A DNA stretch of 30,609 nucleotides, from the NCBI GenBank assembly GCA_051004015.1, contig JBPCKT010000158.1, positions 1 through 30,609 on the forward strand. The letters run 5' to 3'. Each line of letters opens with the position of its first letter. The first letter of the stretch is position 1. A program made the position numbers and the translations under genes. Positions 15,538 to 22,523 of the stretch are shown here, piece by piece. The notes beneath the pieces are model-generated. The model made no database searches. It had not been told where the DNA came from and saw nothing but the letters and a program-made list of their open reading frames with translations. The stretch comes from SXOA01 sp051004015 (lineage in GTDB: Bacteria > Planctomycetota > Planctomycetia > Pirellulales > Pirellulaceae).

Positions 15538-15572
15538 CGCGAAGTCGCCAAGGTGCGAAGACGCAAAGAGGA
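15490..15572 (+). repeat. Repeat units at the end of purE and in the purE-purK gap
   Basis: Bases about 15490-15520 form a degenerate A-rich unit (gcgaaaagcgcaaaaagtca then caaaaaga) inside the purE tail. Bases 15536-15572 (acgcgaagtcgccaaggtgc then gaagacgcaaagagg) match the arms of the inverted repeat at 12030-12244. The purE stop codon taa at 15535-15537 lies at the junction with this second unit. Confidence 0.6.
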
Positions 15573-15590
15573 GAGAAGCAGGCGCCTTTC

Positions 15591-15621
15591 CTTCGTCATT
15601 CGCCATTCGGAATTCGTCATT
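15591..15621 (+). repeat. attcgtcatt/attcggaattcg repeat upstream of purK
   Basis: A short-period repeat (cgtcattcgccattcggaat, then tcgtcattg) ends six bases before the purK start. A closely related sequence occurs at 25877-25917, 10 kb away, so this is a dispersed repeat of the genome. It occupies the place where the purK ribosome binding site should be, and no GGAGG-like site is visible. Confidence 0.6.
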
Positions 15622-15626
15622 GCCCC

Positions 15627-16766
15627 ATGCCCCAGCTCATCCCTCCCGGTTCCACGCTCGGCGTCCTCGGCAGCGGGCAGCTCGGCCGGATGTTCGCCAT
15701 TGCGGCTCGGCGGCTGGGATACCGGGTGCATGTGCTCTCGCCGGATGACGATACGCCGACGGGCCAGGTTGCCGATTTGGAGATTCGTGCCTCGTACGAC
15801 GATCTGGACGCCATTGCCGCCTTCGCCCGCGGCGTTTCGGTGGTGACCTTTGAATTCGAGAACGTCCCTGCCGCCACGACCGCTGCGGCGGAGAAATTTG
15901 CTCCCGTTCGACCCGGCGGCAATGTGCTGCATGTCAGCCAGAATCGCTTGCGGGAGAAGACGTTCTTGAAGGACGCCGGCATTCCGGTTACTCCTTTCTT
16001 TCCCGTCCGCTCCGCCGGCGAGCTGGCCGACGGCGTTCTGCACTTCGGCGTTCCCGCAGTGCTGAAAACGGCTGACTGGGGGTATGACGGCAAAGGGCAA
16101 GTCCGCATGGAGTCGCTGGAAGAAGCCGCAAAGGTCTGGCGGGAGTTCGTCGGCAAGGAATGCATCCTGGAGCAGTTCGTCGGCTTTGCTGCGGAACTGT
16201 CGGTGGTCGGCGTACGCGGACTCGACGGCTCGTTTGTCTCCTACGGCCCGATTCGGAATTCGCACGCCAACCACATTCTGGATGTCTCCGTCATGCCCGC
16301 CGGCGTGAGCGAGAAAGTCGCCCAGCGGGCGGTGGAAATCACACGCGAAATCTTTCGCCGGCTGGAAGTCGTCGGCGTCCTCTGCGTGGAATTTTTTCTG
16401 GACAAGAACCATGAGCTGCTGGTCAACGAGCTGGCCCCTCGCCCGCACAACAGCGGCCACCTCACCATCGACGCCTGCACCACCTGCCAGTTCGAGCAGC
16501 AAGTCCGCTCCGTCTGCGGCCTCCCCCTCGGCTCGCCGCGGCAGCATCGCCCGGCGGCCATGGCCAACCTGCTCGGCGACTTGTGGAACGGCAACCCGCC
16601 CAACTGGGAACGAGCCCTCTCCATGGCGGACGTCAAGCTCCACCTCTACGGCAAAGCAGAGCCCCGCCCCAGCCGCAAGATGGGACATCTCACCGCCCTG
16701 GCCGACACGCCGCAGGAAGCCGCCGAGCGCGTCATCGCGGCGCGGGCAGCACTGACTTCCTCGTAG
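15627..16766 (+). CDS. purK: 5-(carboxyamino)imidazole ribonucleotide synthase
   Basis: PurK is an ATP-grasp enzyme that carboxylates AIR to N5-CAIR with ATP and bicarbonate, feeding PurE. The 379-residue length fits the family. The N-terminal TLGVLGSGQLGRMFAIAARR nucleotide-fold motif, VVTFEFENVP, the ATP-loop LKTADWGYDGKGQVRM, ECILEQFVGFAAELSVVGVR, and the substrate/metal segment LLVNELAPRPHNSGHLTIDA are all present. I chose ATG 15627 because it precedes the conserved N-terminus directly; the frame runs open upstream without meaning. It lies 89 bases after purE, probably in one transcript, though repeats fill the gap. The stop codon is inside the palindrome at 16763-16789. Confidence 0.96.
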   Translation: MPQLIPPGSTLGVLGSGQLGRMFAIAARRLGYRVHVLSPDDDTPTGQVADLEIRASYDDLDAIAAFARGVSVVTFEFENVPAATTAAAEKFAPVRPGGNVLHVSQNRLREKTFLKDAGIPVTPFFPVRSAGELADGVLHFGVPAVLKTADWGYDGKGQVRMESLEEAAKVWREFVGKECILEQFVGFAAELSVVGVRGLDGSFVSYGPIRNSHANHILDVSVMPAGVSEKVAQRAVEITREIFRRLEVVGVLCVEFFLDKNHELLVNELAPRPHNSGHLTIDACTTCQFEQQVRSVCGLPLGSPRQHRPAAMANLLGDLWNGNPPNWERALSMADVKLHLYGKAEPRPSRKMGHLTALADTPQEAAERVIAARAALTSS

Positions 16767-16789
16767 GACGGAGCAATGCTCCGTCCTAC
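16763..16789. terminator. 27-base palindrome shared by two convergent stop codons
   Basis: Bases 16763-16775 (gtaggacggagca) and 16777-16789 (tgctccgtcctac) are perfect reverse complements around a single central base. The TAG at 16764-16766 ends purK on the plus strand, and the CTA at 16786-16788 is the TAG stop of the small membrane protein on the minus strand. A compact hairpin here could terminate transcription in both directions. Confidence 0.8.
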
Positions 16790-17073
16790 CTGGCCGTGAA
16801 CGATAATATCGCCACGGCCGAACCGAGGAGCGCCAGCACCCCCAGCATCGGCAGCAGCAGCACCAGCCCCGCCACCGCCCCGGCTCGCATCCGGCCCAGC
16901 AGCCCACCGACACTCACTCCCGTGAGCGCCGCCGAAACATACGCCAGCGGACAAGCCGCCGGATGCCCATCCACCAGCAGCGGCGCGAGCAGCCGGTACG
17001 ACGCCAGCGTGGCGGCAATCCAGAATAATTCCAGAAACAGATAGCGGAGCGTAAACTGCCGGCTTTCGTCCAT
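16786..17073 (-). CDS. Small membrane protein (95 aa), unknown function
   Basis: The protein has three hydrophobic segments: FTLRYLFLELFWIAATLASY, PLAYVSAALTGVSVGGLLG and GAVAGLVLLLPMLGVLALLG. I recognise no family. It lies 19 bases after the stop of the 43-residue membrane ORF on the same strand, so the two may be cotranscribed. An inverted repeat (ccggca/tgccgg) lies directly before its start codon. The stop codon is formed by the palindrome it shares with purK. Confidence 0.6.
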   Translation of the reverse strand: MDESRQFTLRYLFLELFWIAATLASYRLLAPLLVDGHPAACPLAYVSAALTGVSVGGLLGRMRAGAVAGLVLLLPMLGVLALLGSAVAILSFTAR

Positions 17074-17092
17074 GCCGGCATTGTACTGCCGG

Positions 17093-17224
17093 TCATTCCT
17101 CCAGCTCCAGCCTCATCCAAACTTCGTAAGCCTTGTTCTTATGGTCCGCCCAACGGACGCACCACACGACCAGCAGCAGCGCCGGCGTCATGAAAAGAAG
17201 ATTGCTCAGCAGGAAGTTCGGCAT
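17093..17224 (-). CDS. Small single-pass membrane protein (43 aa)
   Basis: The predicted peptide is MPNFLLSNLLFMTPALLLVV followed by WCVRWADHKNKAYEVWMRLELEE. It has one membrane helix at the N-terminus and a charged tail. The frame extends upstream to 17311 but that part is hydrophilic without meaning, so ATG 17224 is preferred. The link with the next membrane gene 19 bases downstream supports it being real. No family is recognised, and its short length keeps confidence moderate. Confidence 0.45.
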   Translation of the reverse strand: MPNFLLSNLLFMTPALLLVVWCVRWADHKNKAYEVWMRLELEE

Positions 17225-17472
17225 TCGGGCAATTGAGCATCGATTGCCCGGCCAGCCCCTCCGCAGCAACACAAAATCGAAAACAAGGACCGTGAGACAA
17301 CTTGAACTCAACCACTCCGACGGCCTTTTGGCGCGAATTCACTCGTCCTTGAGTGGACGTGTCTTCAACTGTGCTGACCGGCGAACCGCTGTAGTGCCGC
17401 TGAGCGCGCCGGCTCCCTTGCGACATCCATGTACCGGATTCGTAATTCCGTCCACCGCTTGGAGTCGGCCCC

Positions 17473-19116
17473 TCAACGAGGTGCGGCGGTTTCCTTCGCT
17501 GGCGCTGCAGGCTTGTGTCGAGGCGCAGCGATTTCGATGAGGACGCTCCGCTGGTCCTGGTAGAGGATGGCGGTGCGGCCGGTGCCGGAGCGCTCTTCAA
17601 GGAGGACCCGATTGGTGAGCTCCTTGTTGCGGTCCTTGCTGACGAAAAGATAGCGGACCTTTTGATTGTGGAGCGTTTGCAGCCAGAGCTCGTCGCCGGT
17701 GAAGACCTTTTGATAGTCCTGAAAGGTTTCGAGTTTGGCCAAGTGGATGTGGCCGTAAATCATCGGCTTCAGGCGAGCATTGGTTTTCCATACGAGGTAA
17801 TCGGACCAGTCCATGGGGGCGGCGAAGTTGCCGGCCAGGTTGCGGCGGAGGGCTTCGTCGGTGATATAGACCGGGGCTTGCGTAACGTTGATCGGCACCT
17901 CGCCCCGTGCGTTGCCGGTGATCAGGCTGTAGCTGGGGGGAGCGAAGATGGCGGCCATGAACACGACCCCCATCGCCAGGAGCGTCCGCATGGAGGTCGC
18001 TTCCTCGGCTTCTTCGGCGGCTGGTTGGAATTGTTTGCGGTAATGGCTCCAGGCGGCAGCGGCGTGGGGGACGATGACGACCGGCCAGGCGAGGGCCCAC
18101 CAGGCGAGCATCCGGATGGCGGAAAGAGTGGCCAGGCCGAAGAGTGCCAGCATGGCGAGCTCGCCAAGGTCCCACTTCTTCACGCCGTACTTCATCAAGC
18201 CGGCGGTGATCAGGCAGGAAACAATCATCAGGCCGCCGGTCAGGCTGTTCGGCGAGAGAGCCCGCCATTCCGAGATGAACGAGAGCGTGGCATGTTCGCC
18301 AAAGAAGATGATCTGCGGAAAGAGCATCGGCCCATACGGGTTGAGGCAGGCTCCAAGAATCGTCACGAGAAGCGCCAGCCAGGCACGCTGGAAGCGGGCA
18401 TCGCGGATGGTCTTGGCGATGTCACGGCCGCTTTCCTGCAAGACGGTCCAGGTCATGCCCGCGGCATAGCAGCCGAGCATGGCCAGGCCCATCAGGATGG
18501 TGCCGTGCAGATTGGCCCAACATGCGGCCACGATGGGGAGCCAGATAAGCGGGTGCCACTTCTTGGGCAAATCGGAGCAGGCCAAGAGGACCAGCGCTCC
18601 GCCGAGCTGCCCAAAGAGCTGCGGCCGAATGGTGCCGAGAATCGGCAGGTCCAGAACGAAGAATGCGACCGCGGCGACCCAGGCCAAGATAGGGGGAACG
18701 CCTCGGCGGACCGCGGCGAGCATCAGCACGCCGGCAATCAGCATCATCAAGAAGGAATGCCCAAAGACCAGCCCTTCGTTGCCAAGGTGCGTTTGCACTT
18801 CGTAGCCGATGACCTGCGACAACCAGGCATAGTTGAGCACCGGCTTATCGGCGGGAGCGATGGCGAAGGGATCGCTCACCGGCAGCGAGCGGTTTTCCAC
18901 GATCCAGCGGCCGAAATCGAGATGGCCCCACAGGTCCGTATGGTTCAGCCGATTGAAGCTGGTCAGTGTGAAGACCACGGCCAGCGCGATGACGGCATAC
19001 AGGCCGGCGGCACTGGTGCTGGGGAAATACGGACCGGTAAGGTTGTCTCTGGTGAGGCAATCCGGCAGCGATTCGCTGCGTGGGGCGCTGCGTGTGGGAA
19101 GAGTAGTGGTGCTCAT
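17473..19116 (-). CDS. Multi-pass membrane protein, possible GT-C-like glycosyltransferase
   Basis: A 547-residue protein with about ten or eleven hydrophobic segments and a soluble C-terminal domain of about 150 residues. The first loop, after AGLYAVIALAVVFTLTSFNR, is LNHTDLWGHLDFGRWIVENR with SLPVSDPFAIAPADKPVLNY. This D-WxHL-xGxxI-xxxxxP-xDPF pattern is common in uncharacterised planctomycete and other bacterial membrane proteins with GT-C-like topology, where an acidic motif in the first extracytoplasmic loop binds a lipid-phosphate sugar. That function is inference. The C-terminus contains YGHIHLAKLETFQDYQKVFT and a Pro/Ala-rich end. A TATAAT sits six bases before the start codon. It follows the 19276 gene by 159 bases containing a repeat. 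Confidence 0.75.
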   Translation of the reverse strand: MSTTTLPTRSAPRSESLPDCLTRDNLTGPYFPSTSAAGLYAVIALAVVFTLTSFNRLNHTDLWGHLDFGRWIVENRSLPVSDPFAIAPADKPVLNYAWLSQVIGYEVQTHLGNEGLVFGHSFLMMLIAGVLMLAAVRRGVPPILAWVAAVAFFVLDLPILGTIRPQLFGQLGGALVLLACSDLPKKWHPLIWLPIVAACWANLHGTILMGLAMLGCYAAGMTWTVLQESGRDIAKTIRDARFQRAWLALLVTILGACLNPYGPMLFPQIIFFGEHATLSFISEWRALSPNSLTGGLMIVSCLITAGLMKYGVKKWDLGELAMLALFGLATLSAIRMLAWWALAWPVVIVPHAAAAWSHYRKQFQPAAEEAEEATSMRTLLAMGVVFMAAIFAPPSYSLITGNARGEVPINVTQAPVYITDEALRRNLAGNFAAPMDWSDYLVWKTNARLKPMIYGHIHLAKLETFQDYQKVFTGDELWLQTLHNQKVRYLFVSKDRNKELTNRVLLEERSGTGRTAILYQDQRSVLIEIAAPRHKPAAPAKETAAPR

Positions 19117-19122
19117 GGTGTC

Positions 19123-19128
19123 ATTATA
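19123..19128 (-). promoter_or_regulatory. TATAAT hexamer six bases before a start codon
   Basis: The minus strand carries a perfect TATAAT, then six bases (gacacc), then the ATG at 19116. If this were a -10 element, transcription would start at or next to the ATG, giving a leaderless or near-leaderless mRNA. No TTGACA-like hexamer is present 16-18 bases upstream, so the hexamer may be chance. Confidence 0.2.
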
Positions 19129-19226
19129 AAAGCGGGGTGGGTTTGCCTGCGCGGCCTCTCGCCTGCTTTCGCATCGGCCGCACGTGCATTCCCACCCCGC
19201 GCCCCTTGTGGATTAGTGGGGAGTGG

Positions 19227-19260
19227 GCAGTAGGCAGTAGGCAAATTGACTGCCTACTGC
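19227..19260. repeat. Tandem gcagtag repeat with inverted copy
   Basis: Two tandem copies of gcagtag followed by gca (19227-19243) are followed after a 7-base spacer by the inverted copy tgcctactgc (19251-19260). The gcagtaggca arm pairs perfectly with it. It lies between the stop of the 19276 gene and the start of the 17473 membrane gene and could terminate transcription. Confidence 0.6.
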
Positions 19261-19275
19261 TTATTGCCAACCGCC

Positions 19276-20517
19276 CTACTTCTTTCCCTTCCTCCATGCT
19301 TCCATCGGCTCAACGCTTCGCCATAGGCAAAGTGCCCGCGCGGCGTGGGAGTAGGGACCGTAGGTTTCGGTGAGTTCTTTTTGGTCGATTTCGAGGAGGG
19401 TGCGGGTGATCCATTGGCCGGCGCGGACGATGTTCTCTCGGGGAGGTTGGACCTGTTCCGGGGCAAGGGCGAGCCATTCCAGTTGATGGCCGGTGACGAG
19501 GAGCTTGTCATGCATCGCGGCGGTTTTGGCGTTCGGGTCGATTTTGGGTTTGGCGGCAGTCTTTGCTTCTGGCTCTGCTTTAGCTTCCGCCGGCGGCGTT
19601 CCCTTCGACCATTGCCTGGTCCAGTATCCTTCCGGAGATTGAGCGGCAACGAGCAGCTCGGAGACTCGCTTCATAAAGCCGAGCATCTTGCCACGGTCGT
19701 TCTTGGAAAGGATGCTCTTCTGCCCGGCGGCCTGGGCCGCTTCATCGACGCGATAGAGCAGGACCAGGGCTTCCAGCCGATGCAGGCCGTCGCAAGGACC
19801 GGCTTCGGGGGTTTTTTCTATCAGCTCCTTGACCAGGCCGTTGACGCTCATCCGCTCGCCGTACTTGTTCCGCCACTGCTTGAGCGGATAGAGGTAGCGG
19901 ATGTAGCTGATGGTGGACCATTCGTATTCCAGACGGTCGAGGTAGAATCGCCGCATGGAGTCTTCGAGCAAATCGGCCACTTTCGCTTCGCTGCCGCGGA
20001 GATGCATGGGGGTATCGAGCGGCGTACCGGTCTCTGCCAGCGTGGCCAGCAGGTCGTCGGGATGGTAGCTGGAGGTGGGGCGGAACTTGCCTCCGTCATC
20101 GAAGATGCGGGGCTGAATGCCGTCTTCCCCCACGAAGAACAGCGGCGGGGTTTCCGTGCCGGCCCACTTCTGAAAGACGGCATCGTCCAGGAAGTAGCCG
20201 AGCATTTCCTTGCCGGAGGGAATCTTTGCGTCTCCGAAATCCGCGTCTTTGCCCCACAGACGGAGCGCGTGGACCATGTTGTTGGTGTTCACGGGAGGGG
20301 CCGGCGGCTTGACGCGATCGAGCACTTCGGCGAGCTGTTGATCAGTGCAGAGGCGCGGCTCGTTGTACGGCGGTGGGATGACGGCCGGCTCGTTGCGGGA
20401 AGCGGCGACATACTCCGGCGGCGGCGGCGAGAGTACGCCGCTGGTGAAGCGGTAAGCCGTCAATGCCGCCAGCAGCAAAAGCGGCGGAAGCGAGATGCGG
20501 GAAAATGTCTGGAGCAT
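19276..20517 (-). CDS. Exported protein of unknown function (413 aa)
   Basis: The N-terminus is an uncleaved or cleaved signal segment (ISLPPLLLLAALTAYRF). The mature part is not recognised by name. Residues 195-300 and 336-405 are helical and contain short segments resembling helical-toroid proteins, such as DGLHRLEALVLLYRVDEAAQ, SPEGYWTRQW, VTGHQLEWLALAPE and YGPYSHAARALCLWR, which recall prenyltransferase/squalene-cyclase type alpha-toroid repeats. A Lys/Ala/Pro-rich low-complexity linker (residues 306-335) separates them. The ATG is seven bases after the sigma-54 regulator gene, suggesting translational coupling and a shared transcript. No catalytic motif is evident. Confidence 0.75.
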   Translation of the reverse strand: MLQTFSRISLPPLLLLAALTAYRFTSGVLSPPPPEYVAASRNEPAVIPPPYNEPRLCTDQQLAEVLDRVKPPAPPVNTNNMVHALRLWGKDADFGDAKIPSGKEMLGYFLDDAVFQKWAGTETPPLFFVGEDGIQPRIFDDGGKFRPTSSYHPDDLLATLAETGTPLDTPMHLRGSEAKVADLLEDSMRRFYLDRLEYEWSTISYIRYLYPLKQWRNKYGERMSVNGLVKELIEKTPEAGPCDGLHRLEALVLLYRVDEAAQAAGQKSILSKNDRGKMLGFMKRVSELLVAAQSPEGYWTRQWSKGTPPAEAKAEPEAKTAAKPKIDPNAKTAAMHDKLLVTGHQLEWLALAPEQVQPPRENIVRAGQWITRTLLEIDQKELTETYGPYSHAARALCLWRSVEPMEAWRKGKK

Positions 20518-20523
20518 GGTTGC

Positions 20524-22119
20524 TTACAGAAGTCCAAACTTTTTCATCTTATTGTAAAGGGTGACGCGGCTGATGCCGAGCTCGGCGGCGGTTTCCTTGC
20601 GGCGGAAGTTATTCCGCTTGAGCGAGTCCTCTATGATTCGCTGTTCGAGGACATCCACACGGGCCTCCAATGAGCTGGCCAGCAAGCGGTTCGTGGTGGT
20701 GAGAGTCGAGGTGGCGGTGCCGCCGCTATCGAGGGTGCTGGGCATCGACGGATGGGGAGCATACGCCGGCGCCGCCAGGTGGGCGGGACCGCTGAGAATT
20801 GCGCGGGTCGGCGACGTGAGCCGGCTGGAGCGGAGGCGGGCCCCCATCCCGGCCGGCAGCGACAAGCTGCCCAGGTCGTCGTGCGTGGGATGCGAGGCGC
20901 TGGCGTGCATGTTGTGGAGTTGCACGGCATTGCCTCCCGCCGAGGCGCGGATAGAGCTGGGCAGGTCGTTCACGGTAAGGATGCCACGGTGGCAGTACAG
21001 CACGGCGCGGCGAATCACGTTTTCCATCTCGCGGATGTTCCCCGGCCAGTGGTACTGCCGCAGGGTCTCCAGGAATGCGGGCTCGATGGAGCGGAGCGGG
21101 ATGTTGTGCGTGCGGCTGTGCTCCAGCGCAAATTTGCGGGCGAGGTATTCGATGTCCCAGGGACGCTGGCGAAGCGGCAGCAGCCGGAAGTTGAGGATGT
21201 TGAGGCGGTAGTAAAGGTCCGTGCGGAAGCTGCCAGCGCGGACCAGCTCTTCCAGGTTGTAGTTGGAGGCGACGACGAGGCGGGCCTTGGAGAACTGGGT
21301 GGTATTGCTGCCGACCGGCTCGTACTCGCCAGTCTCGATGACGCGCAGGAGCTTGGCCTGCTGGTCCGGGGGAAGCACATCGATTTCGTCGAGCAGCAGC
21401 GTGCCGCTGCCGGCGGCTGCGAACTTGCCTTCGCGGTCCTTGTCCGCGCCGGTGAACGCCCCTTTGACATAGCCGAAGAGCTCGCTCTCAATCAGGTCCG
21501 GCGGCAAAGCTCCGCAAGCTACGGTGCAGAAGCGGTCCTCGCGGCGGTCGGAGAGTTCATGAATCAGACGGGCGAGAAAGGTTTTGCCGCTGCCGGTCTC
21601 GCCGATGAGCAAGACCGTGACGTTGTGCCGGGCGGCGACTTTGATTTCGTCCATCGTCTCGAACATTTCGGGCGTGAACGTGACCAGCGATTTGCTGCCG
21701 CCGTGCAGCTCCTTGTGCGGCATGCCGCTCCAGAAGCCGGCGAGTTCCCCTTCCAGATCCTGTTTGTCCGAGAGGAGGCGGCGGAGGCGGGTGTAGTCGA
21801 GCGGAAAGTCGAGGCAATCTTCGATGGCCTTGTTAGCAAGCTTTCGCAACCGAGGAGGGCAATCGGCGTCGAGCAGGCCATACATGGGCGCGTTCTCGAT
21901 GGCTTCGTCGATCTCCGCAATGAAGCGGCCTGGGGAATAGCCATTGAGCGTGGTGCGGTCGAGATGCACCAGGACGGCATTGATCTCTCGGCCGCTGAGC
22001 TTGCCTTGCAGCCCGTCCAGGGACTCACAGGAAATGAGCTCATGTTTCCCCTCCAACTGGCGGTCGATTTCCATCAGCAGGTTGGGACTTTTGCTGAAGA
22101 CAACAATGCTCTGGGTCAT
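20524..22119 (-). CDS. Sigma-54-dependent enhancer-binding regulator with degenerate receiver domain
   Basis: This 531-residue regulator activates sigma-54 RNA polymerase by ATP hydrolysis. From N to C: a receiver-like domain (1-115), a AAA+ domain (about 150-380) with Walker A GETGSGKT (173-180), the GAFTGA sigma-54 contact loop (220-225), Walker B LLLDEID (241-247) and sensor/arginine-finger region FRTDLYYRLN (298-307), a linker rich in Ala/Pro/Ser, and a Fis-type helix-turn-helix (RRKETAAELGISRVTLYNKM). In the receiver, a candidate phospho-acceptor D54 exists, but the acidic pair after the first strand is replaced (VVFSKSPN) and the conserved lysine is absent (DFPLDY), so phosphorylation control is doubtful. 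I chose ATG 22119; upstream in-frame sequence has no domain. The gene leads the run to the exported protein and perhaps the GT-C-like gene. Confidence 0.93.
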   Translation of the reverse strand: MTQSIVVFSKSPNLLMEIDRQLEGKHELISCESLDGLQGKLSGREINAVLVHLDRTTLNGYSPGRFIAEIDEAIENAPMYGLLDADCPPRLRKLANKAIEDCLDFPLDYTRLRRLLSDKQDLEGELAGFWSGMPHKELHGGSKSLVTFTPEMFETMDEIKVAARHNVTVLLIGETGSGKTFLARLIHELSDRREDRFCTVACGALPPDLIESELFGYVKGAFTGADKDREGKFAAAGSGTLLLDEIDVLPPDQQAKLLRVIETGEYEPVGSNTTQFSKARLVVASNYNLEELVRAGSFRTDLYYRLNILNFRLLPLRQRPWDIEYLARKFALEHSRTHNIPLRSIEPAFLETLRQYHWPGNIREMENVIRRAVLYCHRGILTVNDLPSSIRASAGGNAVQLHNMHASASHPTHDDLGSLSLPAGMGARLRSSRLTSPTRAILSGPAHLAAPAYAPHPSMPSTLDSGGTATSTLTTTNRLLASSLEARVDVLEQRIIEDSLKRNNFRRKETAAELGISRVTLYNKMKKFGLL

Positions 22120-22523
22120 ACGAGCACCAAACACAAATCGAGGAAGGGGCCGGGGCGGAATCGCGAGCGGGCGAAGCTGTTCGATGTAAAGGCAGCAGTT
22201 TTTCGCCAGCAATTCCCAAACTAATTGGTCCATCTTCTTTACCAACTGCAAAACCGCCTTAGCATCCGTAAATCCTGGCTCCCCGATTCGGGGCGTGCCG
22301 AGTTTGCCGAATCTAACGAAGGGAAGCCGCATGTCCGCTAGCATTTGCGGCTTGTAAAGAAGGCGGGACTGGTCAATCCTGGTTTTCTGGGAAAGCTTTT
22401 CCGATTCCGGCCCTTGTGCGTTTTCTAGCGAGGAAACTTGATACGCGGGTGGCGTGCGCCGATGCAAATGAGCGTACACCTGTTCTGCGCCGCATGACCG
22501 GCAATTTTGAGAGGAAGAGCTTC
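22120..22523. other. 404-base gap between divergent genes
   Basis: No gene is supported here. It must contain promoters for the sigma-54 regulator (minus) and the His-rich exported protein (plus). One feature stands out: a 13-base dyad, ccccgattcgggg, at 22281-22293, which could be an operator or a small hairpin. GAGGAAGAG just before 22524 is the ribosome binding site of the right-hand gene. No correctly spaced sigma-54 promoter was found. Confidence 0.5.

Noticed and set aside
15534..16913. 459-codon open frame antisense to purK
   Set aside because: purK is complete on the plus strand; this frame is a shadow.
17225..17472. Possible gene in the 248-base gap before the membrane gene
   Set aside because: No frame with a plausible start, ribosome binding site or conserved motif was found.
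17515..19233. 572-codon open frame antisense to the GT-C-like membrane protein
   Set aside because: Its product is a His/Gly/Glu-rich mirror without signal, domain or ribosome binding site.
19227..19260. Possible CRISPR-like repeat
   Set aside because: Only two 7-base copies plus one inverted copy without regular spacers.
20752..22224. 490-codon open frame antisense to the sigma-54 regulator
   Set aside because: The opposite strand encodes a complete sigma-54 AAA+ domain; this frame has no motif.
22451..22465. GG...GC pair resembling a sigma-54 promoter upstream of the His-rich protein
   Set aside because: The spacing between GG and GC is 11 bases, not 10, and the surrounding bases match poorly.
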